From positions 48,142,453-48,206,452 of the forward strand of contig CM060068.1 of NCBI GenBank assembly GCA_030533445.1: DNA of 64,000 nt, given 5' to 3'. The notes beneath the pieces are model-generated. The model did not search any database. It saw only the letters and a list, made by a program, of their open reading frames with translations, and had not been told where the DNA came from. The DNA is from Cyprinodon diabolis (Eukaryota; Chordata; Actinopteri; Cyprinodontiformes; Cyprinodontidae). The translations under genes and the position numbers were made by a program. Of the stretch, positions 44,211 through 55,405 are shown piece after piece. How positions within the stretch are numbered: position 1 is the stretch's first letter; the number at the start of each line of letters is the position of its first letter.

Positions 44211-44721
44211 TTTCTGTTGCCGTAGTAACATTCTCCCCATAGCTAACCTGGTCAGCAGCAGGTTTTGTTCAGTAAACTTGGAGTGTTCTCTTTCTCCGCT
44301 CTCCTTAGAGCCAATCATGTTGTTTTATTTCCTGATTTAGTGCAGGGATTTTTCTCATAGTGTAAAAAAATAAATCACCAGGTCTGTTAGACACATTAGG
44401 CGTTAAAAACAAACATATCCTGTCCTTTTGACAAGGATCTAATTAAAGAATGATTGACATTAATTCACAGAGAATTAGATATTTTATAGGGAGAGGATTT
44501 TCAGAGCACATCTAGATGTCCTTTAATTTTCAGAAAGTTCTCTTTATTAGTGCTACCATTTCACCTCTTAATCCATCACAGACATCCAGGCCTGATCCGC
44601 CCTCACATTAGCCGCATTACAGACTTCTTTAACAGGGATTTAACAGAACTGGATACCAGTGAGAGAACATTGAACATTAAACACCCTCATAGAAAACAGC
44701 TGCACAGTCAGACAGACTCTT
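44211..44721. other. Intergenic, nothing recognised
   Basis: AT-rich; no coding or repeat signal. Confidence 0.4.
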
Positions 44722-45835
44722 CACAGGTGGCGTGGTGGCCTAGTGCAGCGGTGTCCAATTAAAAATCAGAGTCAGAGTAAAGAAAATCAACCAGTAAAGG
44801 TCCAGAGATATTTTTAATTATAGTCTGTTACTTTAAACAGAATTTAACACTGAAATAAAATGAGGTGTTTATGCATCATTGTTCTACATCGACTTTTTAA
44901 ATAAAAAAATATATTAAAACTAAAGTGTTTTGTTGAGGTAGAGAACAACAATCTTTCAGTTTGGTTTATAGACAATTTCCTTATTCCCATATTTTCTCAA
45001 ACCCCTGAACTGATCGTTTGTTATTTTCTTTCTTTTTCCTGTCTTAATGTTGGCAGTGGGCTTTAGGCTGCCCTGCAAGGCTTTAAACCTGGGTTTAACC
45101 GGAGACTAAGCCATTCTCAAGCACATATCAAGGAGCTCATTTTGAGCCTGGATCCAGATTTATTGTTGATTCTGTTCATGGTGGAGAATCCTGCTTCACA
45201 GCAGCAGGTTGAGCCAAACATCCTCTAAATGTGCAGGGTCATCTTTGAGCACGCCATTTCACTTTTCTTTCACCAGTTCACCGCAGTTCTTCCAGCAGTC
45301 CACACTTTCTCTGCTCTCTTTTTCTCATGGTCTTCTCCTTCTTTCCCATCGCCCGGCTTGCCACAGGTTTGCCTGCTGTGTCTAAAAGTAGCAGCAGCAG
45401 CAACCCAGACTGACAGCTCATTGGCTCATTTGGATCACGTGCAGCCTGGAGCCGGACGCTCCCCAGGGCTTTACCGTATTAACAGGAGAAGCAGCGCAGT
45501 TTAAATTAGACGCAGTCATCGGACAACATGCAGTAATTTATAAATGTTTTAAATCAGGTTGGGTCCAGATTAGCCAGCAGGTGGGTCCGGACCCTGGCCC
45601 GCTAATCCGTGACCTTTGGCCTAGTGGCCTAGAGCAGTGTGCTTGTGCTCTGAGACGGTTACAAGTACCCGGTTCGATCCCCACTGCCTCCATTCTGGCT
45701 TCCTGAGCAAAACCCTTAACCCCCAAATTCCACCCGAGAGCCACAGGATGGCAGCCCACTGGTTAAATGGTTAAATGTGTTAATGTGTCATATATACATA
45801 TGAAATGTACAGTATCTTCTCTATGCCAACAATGC
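44722..45835 (+). mobile_element. tRNA-derived SINE split by a hAT insertion
   Basis: The 5' end (44722-44745, GGTGGCGTGGTGGCCTAGTG) is separated from the rest (45619-45835). The right part has an intact tRNA B box (CCGGTTCGATCCCCAC), then 'gagcaaaacccttaaccccc' and 'atggcagcccactgg', as in the SINE at 17768. Removing 44746-45626 restores a continuous SINE. Confidence 0.75.
44746..45618. mobile_element. hAT (Charlie-like) non-autonomous element in the SINE
   Basis: It starts CAGCGGTGTCCAA and ends so that its complement starts CAAAGGTCACGGA, like the CAGnGGT ends of Charlie-type hATs. GCCTAGTG (or 9 bp GGCCTAGTG) is duplicated at 44738-44745 and 45619-45626. The interior has no intact transposase. 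Confidence 0.75.
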
Positions 45836-46395
45836 AAGATGTGGCCCCTAGCTGATAGATCTGGAGTAATGCAAAATGAATGAATTAAGACTAACAGATG
45901 GATTACTAGAATAGAAGAACATTTGAAGTCTGGGGCCTATTTGCATACTTCTTGTTTCCACTTTTTTACGCCCTCTACACTGGGCCCCGCCTCTCAGGCT
46001 TTCTTGGCACCGCCCACCATCCACACTATGAAAATTTGTCTGGCTACACTTTTTAAATAAACGGGCTAAGACTTTTTTTAGGGACTAACGTTTGGTTCTA
46101 GTAGCCTTTTTATTATCATTTTAAAGTATGTAGACAGGAAAGTGAATTACAAGTGAGGGGAGAAACAGTTTGCAAAGGTCAGCAGGTACAGGACTTGCTT
46201 ATGTGACAACCAGTATAGGGGACATGCACTCTGCTTCTAGAAGTCTCGAAATGAGTTTTCACAAATATTTATGGTTTGGGGGCGACCTAAACCTGTCTCA
46301 TATTTCCAGGTCCTTTGCACAGGGCTGACAAGAAAAAACAAAACAAACTCTTTTGAAAACACACTCCTTCTTACTTAAATACTTTGTACATGGTA

Positions 46396-47073
46396 AAGTA
46401 GTAGCCATTCAAAATTTCCCCATTTTCCTTGGCTGCCCCTTGGCTGGTCATTGGCTGGTCATTGGTCCTTGGCTGGTCCTTGGCTTTATCCTTGACTGGT
46501 CCTTGGCTGGTCATTGGTCCTTGGCTGGTCTTTGGCTGATCCTTGGCTGGTCCTTGGCTTTATCCTTGACTGGTCCTTGGCTTTATCCTTGACTGGTCCT
46601 TGGCTGGTCATTGGTCCTTGGCTGGTCTTTGGCTGATCCTTGGCTGGTCCTTGGCTTTATCCTTGGCTGATCCTTGGCTGGTCCTTGGCTTTATCCTTGA
46701 CTGGTCCTTGGCTTTATCCTTGGCTGGCCCTTGGCTGGTCCTTTGCTGGCACTTGGCTGGTCCTTGGCGGGCCCTTGGCTGGCCTTGGGCTGATCATTGG
46801 CTGGCCCTTGGCTGGCACTTGGCTGGTCCCTTACAATTCCTTTTTAAACATCAATCTTTGTACTGAAATATTCTTTCTGTCATGATTTGTGGACATTAAG
46901 ATGTTAAGAGAAGCGCCATCTCCTGTTTAGACCCTGTAATTCAGTGAAAGGGTTGAGTCAGGGTAATAAAATATGTTGGGTTCATGGAGGGGATTTTGCT
47001 GGTAGTTGCAGGGACATGGGCCGCCATTCAGCTGGCGTTTGAGTGGGAAGGCCACTTTTGATAGCTGCTACTG
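46396..47073 (+). mobile_element. Minisatellite-bearing TIR element, copy 2
   Basis: The left end AAGTAGTAGCCATTCAAAAT (first base mutated from C) leads in 30 bp to the 11-bp array (46430-46832). A unique segment follows (46833-47050, with 'catgatttgtggacattaag' and 'ccctgtaattcagtgaaagg') and then the right end GATAGCTGCTACTG. Segment and ends match copies 1 and 3. It has the shortest array, about 36 units. No transposase frame. Confidence 0.75.
46430..46832. repeat. 11-bp minisatellite inside element copy 2
   Basis: Units of TGGCTG plus GTCCT, GTCAT, ATCCT or GCCCT, mixed with TGGCTTTATCCTTGACTGG blocks specific to this copy. Confidence 0.92.
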
Positions 47074-48054
47074 TATCATGTTTTTTCACACATAATGCTG
47101 TAGTCAGGAAGAAAGAATAGATGATGAGTTAAAAGCTGCTAAATTCCAACTAAAATCCTTGAAAGTCCTTTAGAAAGTCTAGAGAAAGGCTGATGTAAAC
47201 ATCAGGGATGATCTGGAACTTTTATTATCCTAGTTGTGGAAATAGCCTCTCTGACATTTTGATGGGCATGCGAAAAGAAGTTGCTGCAGAGGTTTGGCAG
47301 GTCTACTATGTTTGAATAGTGCATTCCACTGTTAGGATTTACAACAACATCCAGTTCATGCAGAGCTACTTAAGCGCTACTGTAACCCTCTGGGATGAAC
47401 CAGACCTGCAGGCTCTCAGATATTTACTGCACCTGTAGACCTTAGCTTTGCCCAGTTCTCATTACCCATCAGATCCATCTGTATTAGTCACTGTTTAACA
47501 AGCCTTCAGACCAGTCATCAGTGCCAGATTATTTGGAGCCTTTAGTGAGACTTATCCTAGCTGATCCTAACCTGTATTCCCTCTTGCCTTCTGACCCTGC
47601 CTGTTCCTATCTGACCTGTCTTCTGACTCCTGATGGATCTCTGTCTGCGTACCATACCTGGAACATTAACCTGACGCTGTTCTGAATTCTCACTTGGTAC
47701 CTCACTGGATCTCTGACCTCGTGGCTCTGACAATCGACCACGTCACTAATATCGGCTTTGGCTCCACCCTCTGGATTATCCTGCCTATATCCATCTGCTC
47801 GGTTCTGATCTCCTGCCTGTCCTGCAACCTCCGATACATCAGCGTCTTGGACCATGCACGGTGACATTGGCAGCCGAACCAACCTAACCCTCTGGATTCA
47901 GACTGCACTTTAAGACCAGGTTAGTGACTTACACGTTCATAATCATCCTCCGCTAGATAGATGTTGTCACTAACCTGTGTTCTCTCCCTGCAGAGGTTCC
48001 TGCAGGGAGAGACGCAGTCTACCCAGTTCAGTTGGGTCATCAAGGAACGACCAA
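47074..48054. other. Intergenic, nothing recognised
   Basis: Minus-strand frames at 47607-47908 have no known domain. The text 'cctgcagagg...cctgcaggga' near 47990-48010 is a short inverted repeat. Confidence 0.4.
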
Positions 48055-48703
48055 TGGGTCATTATTTATACCTAAAACTAATACGTTTTCAGTGATTTAT
48101 TGAACTTTAAGTTAATCAGTAAAAAAATCAGTCTGGGAGCGGCCATTTTACCCCAAATATAGTAGCTCCTCCCTCCTGCCATCTTCCAGCAGTGACGTCA
48201 CGGTGCGGTTAGCCTAGCGCCATTCTCCCCGCTTTACAAGCTAAATCAATGTGAATTACTAGACACATCTGCAATCAACAACAATTATTGAAGATTTCCA
48301 GAGGACTTCACCATTGAAATTCACCAGAGCTATAGTGAAACTGACAATGCCCACGTGCATGGCAGCTGGATGCTGGAATACATCGGGTAAAAGTGAAAAA
48401 AAGAGTTATTCCACCTTTCTGATTCCTGATCCTCCACGGACGGGTTGGTCGTTGGATCGCCAACTTGAAGAGGGAGGATTTGCCATCGAACTTCTGGCCA
48501 GAGAAAAAACCCGTAATATGTAGCCAACATTTGGAAGAAGAATGTTTTCAAGATGACTTGGATAATAGCGCGTTGTGACAAACACCAGATACAGCACTGG
48601 GACTTGATCAACAGCCGATACCGCACCGTGACGTCACTAACCAGTAGGTGGCAGTAGTGTTCTTTGACAAACATGGATGCCTCCAGTAAAGCACATTAGA
48701 GTC
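48055..48703 (+). mobile_element. THAP-domain element, copy B
   Basis: The plus-strand frame 48314-48523 reads MKFTRAIVKLTMPTCMAAGC and continues WNTSGKSEKKSYSTFLIPDP. In another frame just downstream it reads FWPEKKPVICSQHLEEECFQ. Together these give the C-x4-C and C-x2-H parts of a THAP DNA-binding domain, split by a frameshift that copy A shares. THAP domains are found in P-element-type transposases and host regulators. No transposase body follows, so this is a short non-autonomous derivative. Confidence 0.65.
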
Positions 48704-49344
48704 CTGCAACGGGTCGGGTACCCGCAGGTTTGAAACGCTTGACATCCTTTAAAAGTGGATTTTGTCACCTTAAAGTCACGCTCTGGGCCTCTGCAATGAT
48801 GGTTAGTTTGAGGAAAGTAAAACATGGTTTGATATCTGAGGAAGCAGTGGGAGGTATTAACATTCTGTCTGAGGGCACACTGCCGCAGAAAGCATGGTGG
48901 TCCACTTTATTTTGGAGCAGACTAAGGATGGAAAACAGTTGCTCTGTCTTTAAGCATGGCCAGGCACTCTGAACATCTTCATTTACACCAGGCAGCATAT
49001 ATCGGTGCCAGTTCCCCTGTCTGGCCGACAGCTTCCACTAACAGCAGCGACTGAAATACCTCAGATGTCTGAGAATGAGGTACTGTGATCCGGGCTGCTC
49101 TGCACATAAAGACGGTCCTAAACTAACCTGCTCACATGTTCAGGACGTTTCCTCAGCAGTGAATACTGGATGTTTGGCCAAAGACGACAGCCAAACGGTG
49201 CTACACAGCAAGTCTGACGCCTGTTGTTCTGAAAGTCTGCCTTCTATCTGTGCATACTTCCTCCATAAAGTTCCACCATTGGTTCCAGTCAGTCTGGACC
49301 AAACAACCAGACCAAGACTATTACGTCACATTTATTTGGTTAAT
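48704..49344. other. Intergenic, nothing recognised
   Basis: No known domain in the open frames here. Confidence 0.35.
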
Positions 49345-49600
49345 GGCCTGTAGCATCTTTTTAAGTCAGGATACTTCAAATCGCTTTACACTACATTCAG
49401 TCATTCACCCATTCACGCACACACTGATGGTGGCAAGCTACATTGTAGCCACAGTTGCCCTGGGGCTCACTGACAGAAGCTGTGTGTACTGTGTCTTGCC
49501 CAAGGACTTGCCCAAGGACACAGGGACACCGGAGCTTGAACCGTCAACCCTTAGATTGACACCCGACGCCACTGTACTTATTGTACTGTACTTGTATTTG
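49345..49600. repeat. Dispersed fish repeat fragment
   Basis: The text 'attcacgcacacactgatgg', 'gcaagctacattgtagccac' and 'cttgcccaaggac' is of a type common in teleost genomes; there is one copy in this window. The open frame through it is not a gene. Confidence 0.4.
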
Positions 49601-49654
49601 TGCACATTATGTTTTAAATAAAAACTCTTTCCCTAAAATGCCATTTCCAAACAC

Positions 49655-50470
49655 CGACGAGCAAAATGAACATACTCGCATGTATGTCAAACTACTTCTG
49701 CACATGGTTTACCACCGCAACAACAAAATCACACATGTCTGAGAAACTGCTGCTTCTAGAGGAGCAAATCGCTCTCATCAGGCGCCAGCTCCTCCCACGC
49801 GGCTCGGGATCACGCTGGGGATCTCACCCCGCACACAATTTTCTATCCAGCAGTCATGCTCAAGTGTGGCTATGCTCTCCAAAGCATCTCTGCCCTCGGA
49901 CAGATTTTCTTCCCGCGCGGAGGAAAATGTTGGGCGGAGATGAACCTCTTCTGTAAGCCTCCTCCTGATTGGGCCGTGCAGACACGATCACACAGGAAGT
50001 AGTGTCAGGAAGCCTTTGACTGACGCTTGCCTCTTACTCCAAGTACCGCAAATGTTGGAGAATCCTCCGCCACTGTCCCGCCTTCAGCCGTCATTACACT
50101 TATGGATGACCAGCTGTCAGTCAAAGGCTTCCTGACACTACTTCCTGTGCTGATCGTGTCTGCAAGGCTCAATCAGGAGGAGGCTTACAGTAGAGGTTTA
50201 TCCTGCCAAAACACATTTTCCTTTCCGTGGGGAGGACTTCAGTCTGAGGGCAGAGACACTCTGGAGAGCGCAGCTATCCTTGAGCGTGAGCGCTGGATAG
50301 AAAATCGTGCCTGCGGTGAGATCCCCAGCATGATCCCGAGCATGCATGGGAGGAGCTGATGCATTCGGAGAGCGATTTTCTCCTCTAGAAGTTTCTCGCG
50401 CATGTCTGATTTTGTTGAAGAGGTAGTTTAACATACATCGGAGTATGTTTATTTTGCGTTTTGAAATAAA
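49655..50470. mobile_element. Fold-back (palindromic) element, about 0.8 kb
   Basis: The arms 49662-50030 and about 50110-50470 are inverted copies, for example 'ggaagcctttgactgac' against 'gtcagtcaaaggcttcc', 'ttctagaggagcaaatcgct' against 'agcgattttctcctctagaa', and 'aacatactcgcatgtatg' against 'catacatcggagtatgtt'. The spacer is about 80 bp. Identity is clearly lower at the outer ends than near the centre. No coding capacity. Confidence 0.7.
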
Positions 50471-50755
50471 TGTGAAGCAATTCAAAACCCACTTTCAGTC
50501 GATGTAGTGAGGCATGCCTTTTCCTCCATCTCATGCTCATCATCCTCTCCTTCAGCTTGCTGAAGACGCTTTTAAATTATGGAACATGTCAAACCTGCGT
50601 GATTCTGTCCTGCTCCTGAGCAAAGGTTCTCATATGGGGGGGTTTTGTTTACAAGTTATACTTCACTTGCAACAAGTAAAACTGAAAAGCAGAATAAAAG
50701 CATTTGGTGTGATTATAGATATGATGGAGGCAGGAGATTCCCGTTTTAAGCAATA

Positions 50756-50957
50756 CAGTGGGGCAAAAAAGTATTTAGTCAGCCACCAATAGTGCAAGTT
50801 CTCCCACTTAAAAAGATGAGAGAGGCCGGTAATTTTCATCATAGATATACCTCAACTATGAGAGACAAAATGAGAAAAAAAAAAATCCAGAAAATCACAT
50901 TGTCTGATTTTTAAAGAATTTATTTGCAAAATATGGTGGAAAATAAGTATTTGGTCA
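50756..50957 (+). repeat. Left inverted repeat of the Tc1
   Basis: A 202-bp arm, pairing with 52160-52359. Confidence 0.95.
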
Positions 50958-51123
50958 GTTACAAACAAGCAAGATTTCTGGCTCTCACAGACCTGTAACT
51001 TCTTCTGTAAGAGGCTCCTCTGTCCTCCACTCGTTACCTTCATTAATGGCACCTGTTTGAACCCGTTATCAGTATAAAAGACACCTGTCCACAACCTCAA
51101 ACAGTCACACTCTAAACTCCACC

Positions 51124-52197
51124 ATGGCCAAAACTAGAGAGCTGTCAAAGGACACCCGAAACAAAATGATAGACCTGCACCAGGCTGGGAAGTCTGAATC
51201 TGCAATAGGTAAACAGCTTGGTGTGAAGAAATCAACTGTGGGATCAATTATGAGAAAATGGAAAACATACAAGACCACTGATAATCTTCCTCGATCTGGG
51301 GCTCCACGCAAGATCTCACCCCGTGGGGTCAAAATGATCACAAGAACGGTGAGTAAAAATCCCAGAACCACACGGGGGGACCTAGTGAATGACCTGCAGA
51401 GAGCTGGGACCAAAGTAACAAAGGCTACCATCAGTAACACACTACGCCGCCAGGGACTCAAATCCTGCAGTGCCAGACGTGTCCCCCTGCTTAAGCCAGT
51501 ACATGTCAAGGCCCGTCTCAAGTTTGCTAGAGAGCACTTGGATGATCCAGACGATGACTGGGAGAATATCATATGGTCAGATGAAACCAAAATAGAACTT
51601 TTTGGTAAAAACTCTACTCGTGTTTGGAGGAGAGAGAATGCTGAGTTGCATCCAAAGAACACCATACCTACAGTGAAGCATGGGGGTGGAAACATCATGC
51701 TTTGGGGCTGTTTTTCTGCTAAGGGACCAGGACGACTGATCCGTGTGAAGGAAAGAATGAATGGGGCCATGTATCGTCAAATTTTGAGTGAAAACCTCCT
51801 TCCATCAGCAAGGGCATTGAAGATGAAACGTGGCTGGGTCTTTCAGCATGACAATGATCCCAAACACACCGCCCGGGTAACGAAGGAGTGGCTTCGTAAG
51901 AAGCATTTCAAGGTCCTGGAGTGGCCTAGCCAGTCTCCAGATCTCAACCCCATAGAGAATCTTTGGAGGGAGTTGAAAGTCCGTGTTGCCCAGCGACAGC
52001 CCCAGAACATCACTGCTCTAGAGGAGATCTGCATGGAGGAATGGGCCAAAATACCAGCAACAGTGTGTGAAAACCTTGTGAAGACTTACAGAAAACGTTT
52101 GATCTCTGTCATTGCCAACAAAGAGTATATAACAAAGTATAGAGAGGAACTTTTGTTATTGACCAAATACTTATTTTCCACCATATTTTGCAAATAA
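51124..52197 (+). CDS. Tc1-type DD34E transposase, 357 residues, intact
   Basis: It cuts and pastes its own transposon at TA sites in the nucleus. The N-terminus (1-115) is the paired-like double helix-turn-helix, with the linker RSGAPRKI in place of the usual GRPR motif. The catalytic residues are all present: D153 (IIWSDETK), D243 ([10 protein letters not shown]) and E278 ([11 protein letters not shown]), with the last two 34 residues apart. The Gly-rich box [19 protein letters not shown] is at 185-203. No stops or frame shifts; the length is slightly above the usual 340. The last 12 or so codons ([12 protein letters not shown]) run into the right inverted repeat, so the native stop may have been lost to a short extension. 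The ATG at 51124 sits in good context (ACCATGG). No host intron is present. Confidence 0.95.
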   Translation: MAKTRELSKDTRNKMIDLHQAGKSESAIGKQLGVKKSTVGSIMRKWKTYKTTDNLPRSGAPRKISPRGVKMITRTVSKNPRTTRGDLVNDLQRAGTKVTKATISNTLRRQGLKSCSARRVPLLKPVHVKARLKFAREHLDDPDDDWENIIWSDETKIELFGKNSTRVWRRENAELHPKNTIPTVKHGGGNIMLWGCFSAKGPGRLIRVKERMNGAMYRQILSENLLPSARALKMKRGWVFQHDNDPKHTARVTKEWLRKKHFKVLEWPSQSPDLNPIENLWRELKVRVAQRQPQNITALEEICMEEWAKIPATVCENLVKTYRKRLISVIANKEYITKYREELLLLTKYLFSTIFCK

Positions 52198-52359
52198 ATT
52201 CTTTAAAAATCAGACAATGTGATTTTCTGGATTTTTTTTTCTCATTTTGTCTCTCATAGTTGAGGTATATCTATGATGAAAATTACCGGCCTCTCTCATC
52301 TTTTTAAGTGGGAGAACTTGCACTATTGGTGGCTGACTAAATACTTTTTTGCCCCACTG
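52160..52359 (-). repeat. Right inverted repeat of the Tc1
   Basis: A 200-bp arm overlapping the last codons of the transposase. Confidence 0.95.
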
Positions 52360-53115
52360 TACTAGGCAGTTGCCTAGGGCCCCAAGTTCCTGGGGGGCCA
52401 TAAAACTCTGTTATAGTTAATACAGCTATTCCTTATTTGTTCAGAAAGGTCCAAACAGACAGCAGCAAACCATTTGAAAACAAACCATGCAAAGAGCAGT
52501 GTTGCCAACTTAGCGCTTTAGTCGCTATATTTAGCCACTTTTCAGACCCCTCTAGCACTTTGATTTCTAAAAAGCTCCTAGCGCCAAATCTAGAGACTTT
52601 TTTCTGCTACTGGAGACTTTGGAGACAACATCTAAAAGCAGCGAACTCTGCTCTCCAGAGCAAGTAGATTGGTAACCCCGCCTCCTGCTCTCCTCTATCT
52701 TGTCTGCTGTCATGATTCATGCAGCTATTATTTCATCCAAATGAAAAATGGAGAACAGATAAGCAGATCATGGCTTGTCTACAGTGAAAAGAAGGACTGG
52801 GTTATTTACTTTGGCCTTTTTGGAAACACAGGAAGGAGCAATCAGCTAAGTGAGCTTAGTGCTTGGAAAAAATCTTTCATTCCTTTAGAGACAGCATGAA
52901 AAGTCAGCTGAGTACAAAACATAGAGAGGAAAACAAGAAGAAAAGGGACAAGAAGAGAGGGACACAACCTAGAACAGATAATGGATGTCTATTCTATTAA
53001 CATTTCTCTATCTGGAGAATGGGGCTGTTTGATGTGTTGTCTTCTCCATTCAGAGGGGCCCCTGCCTGTCTTTGCCTAGGGCCCCACATTTCCTAAATCC
53101 GCCCCTGGATGAAAG

Positions 53116-54197
53116 GGAAAATGGAGAAGTGGAGGTCTAATAAATACCAGAGCAAGTGAGTCGTTTAGCATCGTCCAAAAATGTAATCCTAACTGGAAAC
53201 GTATGGAACAATATTTCTCCTTTTGATGGGATCCAGCTCTTCGGACTCCCATGATTGATTAGGAACCTTTCCTCCTCATGCCTGTGAGGGAGAACATGCA
53301 GAGCGGACAGCCTGTGATGGAATAATTACTGTCAGTCGCTGCACATTTACAGCCGGCAGAATATCACTAAAGCGTCTCCTTTCTCAATGCAGCACATCTG
53401 AACTATCATAGCAGCAGGTTCGGCAGTGATTATGAGATGAATGAAATATGTCTGTGTTAGATGTGGAATTATTCAGAACAAAGCTCTCAGTGTTCTGCAA
53501 TAGCAAACGCATTTTCCAGAACCAAGCTGAGCTAAGCTTTCAAGTGTCCCGTGCTTTGAATGCTGTGTCCTGTCTTTGATACGGATACAGCAGGCCCATT
53601 GAGGAGCAGCGAGGCAGACAGTCTGCACTGAACCAATGTTGACATTTCTCAGAGACAACAGCAGCAGGACTTCTATCCATCTAACGCAGACTTTCTCACA
53701 CCATTACACAGATGACCATGAGGATGTGCTTCAGTCGGACTTTTCATGATTGAAAAAAAGGAACTTAAATTGTTGCTTTTAACAGCAACTCCAGGCTTTT
53801 ATTAGTTATACTGTAATATGTCGTTAACAAGCTCCAAGTGCTTCTTTGGGGATTTGTGCTCATGACTGGGTGAACGTATTTCAGCTCCAAAGCTGCCTGT
53901 GCTGTTCAGAGCCAGGACGGTTGCTCAAATCAGAGGAGCGCATGGTGAAGGAGGAGAGACGGAGAACAGCTCTGGCTGAGTTTGCTGCTTTCTGCTCCAC
54001 CAAAGGCACAGATGGCGACGATTTCATGCTGAAACCCGACCAAGAAACAAACAGAAACAACATCTCACAGGGAAAATATCAAAGCATCCAGAAAAATGTA
54101 TCCATTTAAATTTCATTTGGTGCATATTTTCAAAATGTGCACCACATGATTTAGTTCGCCGAGGTATCTGGGAAGGATTAGGCATGAAGTGCAATAC
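53116..54197. other. Intergenic, nothing recognised
   Basis: The frame at 53846-54109 (charged, EERMVKEERRRTALAEFAAF) has no family I recognise and no clear splice context. Confidence 0.35.
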
Positions 54198-54565
54198 GCT
54201 GGTGAAGATTCTCAGTCATTCAGGTCATAGTCATTCCAAAAAATCCTTGCAATCCCAACCCCCTCCCAACAATTCCCTCTAACGACCCCCCCTTTCAGAG
54301 ACATAGATAGGTATGGGGCATTGCAGGCTAACAATGAAGCCAAACGACCCCCATTCCAAAGGGGGGGACCCGTTCATCCGTTTCTATTTGCATGTTTTCT
54401 AAACTAAAACCAGGCTTTGTTGGGCTGCTGGATAAAACCTGGAACTAAACGCTATTTCTGACATTTTGAATTGAAAAAGCTTCCTGGATGGAAGAGAAAC
54501 GTCTTCAAACTTGGAAACAAAGTCCAGTGGATTGATTTTTTTTAACTTTTTGGAATGATTAGGCA
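54198..54565. mobile_element. Dispersed inverted-end element copy
   Basis: It shares its start ('ctggtgaagattctcagtca') and its end ('cttggaaacaaagtccagtg') with 23140-23610, 10938 and 30290, with the middle ('gcaggctaacaatgaagcca') also present at 23370 in reverse. No ORF. Confidence 0.6.
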
Positions 54566-55149
54566 TTAAGCAACAGCAGAGTCAGGCATTGGAAGTCAGA
54601 ACGTCCCCAAAAACAGAGTTACTGCAGACAGTGAATGAAAGCGATGCAAAGAATGAGGAAAGAGAAACACCAGCTGAGCGAGCAGCTGTCAGACCCACAG
54701 AGCGGTGTGCCGGTTGTGTTTTTATGCTGCTGTTTTCTCCTCTCTGCAGGGTGTGTCTGTCAGGTGAAGCTGCACAGGCGTTTAATCCACCTCTGATGAT
54801 GGGTGAGGCCTTCCTGAGGAGCTGGAACCAGGAGGGAGACGTCAGTCTGTTAGTGCCTCCAGCTTGGTAAACCTGACATAGCTCCACATCTGAACTCATA
54901 CCAGCCAAACCTCCTGTATGTGTTTCCGTCTGCTAATCGTGCTAACCTCCACCTTCCCTCCTGTCCTGTCCACCTTCCTCGCTCTCCGGACCATCAGCTC
55001 CAGACTAAAAGAGAGACAGTCCCTTCTAGGAAACACATTCCCTGCAAACCTCAGTTCCCCAAAGCTCCAACAGAAACATGACTTCAATCTCTTTACCTGC
55101 TTATTCAGTTCAGAGTCTAAATAAGTCTAAATATTTCATTTTAGCTAAA
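54566..55149. other. Intergenic, nothing recognised
   Basis: No coding similarity. Confidence 0.35.
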
Positions 55150-55405
55150 ATTAGGTGCACATTTTTCTTGAATTGAGGATGTGAGACACTTTGCCAATGG
55201 ATCGGGATAATTTACATTTAAAATAATGCTAATAATAATAATTGCTTTGTCTTATTTCAAATGCATATTATCTAATTATCTTATTATAGTGGTAAAAAAA
55301 TACTCATTCCATTGGCAAATCATCTTATTTATCTACTAAAATTAAGGATAAATACACTTAATTTAATTTTTTTTACCTATTTCTAGATGTTTTTTTGCAG
55401 TGTGT
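55150..55405. repeat. MITE, CACTGCAAA family
   Basis: It has 'ctttgccaatgg' and 'attccattggcaaatcatct' in inverted positions and ends TTTTTTTGCAGTGTG, as in the copy at 13736-14280. Confidence 0.6.

Larger units (their letters stand above)
50756..52359 (+). mobile_element. Complete Tc1/mariner transposon, apparently intact
   Basis: A 1,604-bp element starting CAGTGGGGCAAAAAAG and ending with its complement, flanked by TA at 50754-50755 and 52360-52361. The inverted repeats (50756-50957 and 52160-52359, about 200 bp) are identical base for base by eye except for a poly-A run of 11 versus 9. One uninterrupted transposase frame lies between. It inserted into an older hAT element. The ends match a Tc1 type that is widespread in fish. 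Confidence 0.95.
50731..53107. mobile_element. Deleted hAT element with ZMYM-like zinc-finger fragment, split by a Tc1
   Basis: The left end CAGGAGATTCCCG matches the complement of the right end (CAGGGGCGGATTTAGG), and both carry the 'cctagggcccc' phrase just inside. Flanks GATGGAGG (50723-50730) and GATGAAAG (53108-53115) agree at 6 of 8 bases, fitting an old hAT duplication. Without the Tc1 it is about 770 bp. Inside, 52669-52899 reads [20 protein letters not shown] then [14 protein letters not shown], like the zinc-finger start of ZMYM1-type hAT proteins. Not functional. Confidence 0.55.

Noticed and set aside
43431..44225. Open frames of 264, 196 and 120 codons in the 30-bp array
   Set aside because: The 30-bp period is a multiple of three and the units are stop-free on both strands.
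45640..45720. Possible functional tRNA gene
   Set aside because: The B box is intact, but the A-box region is displaced by a hAT insertion and the sequence continues into a SINE body, so it is a SINE head.
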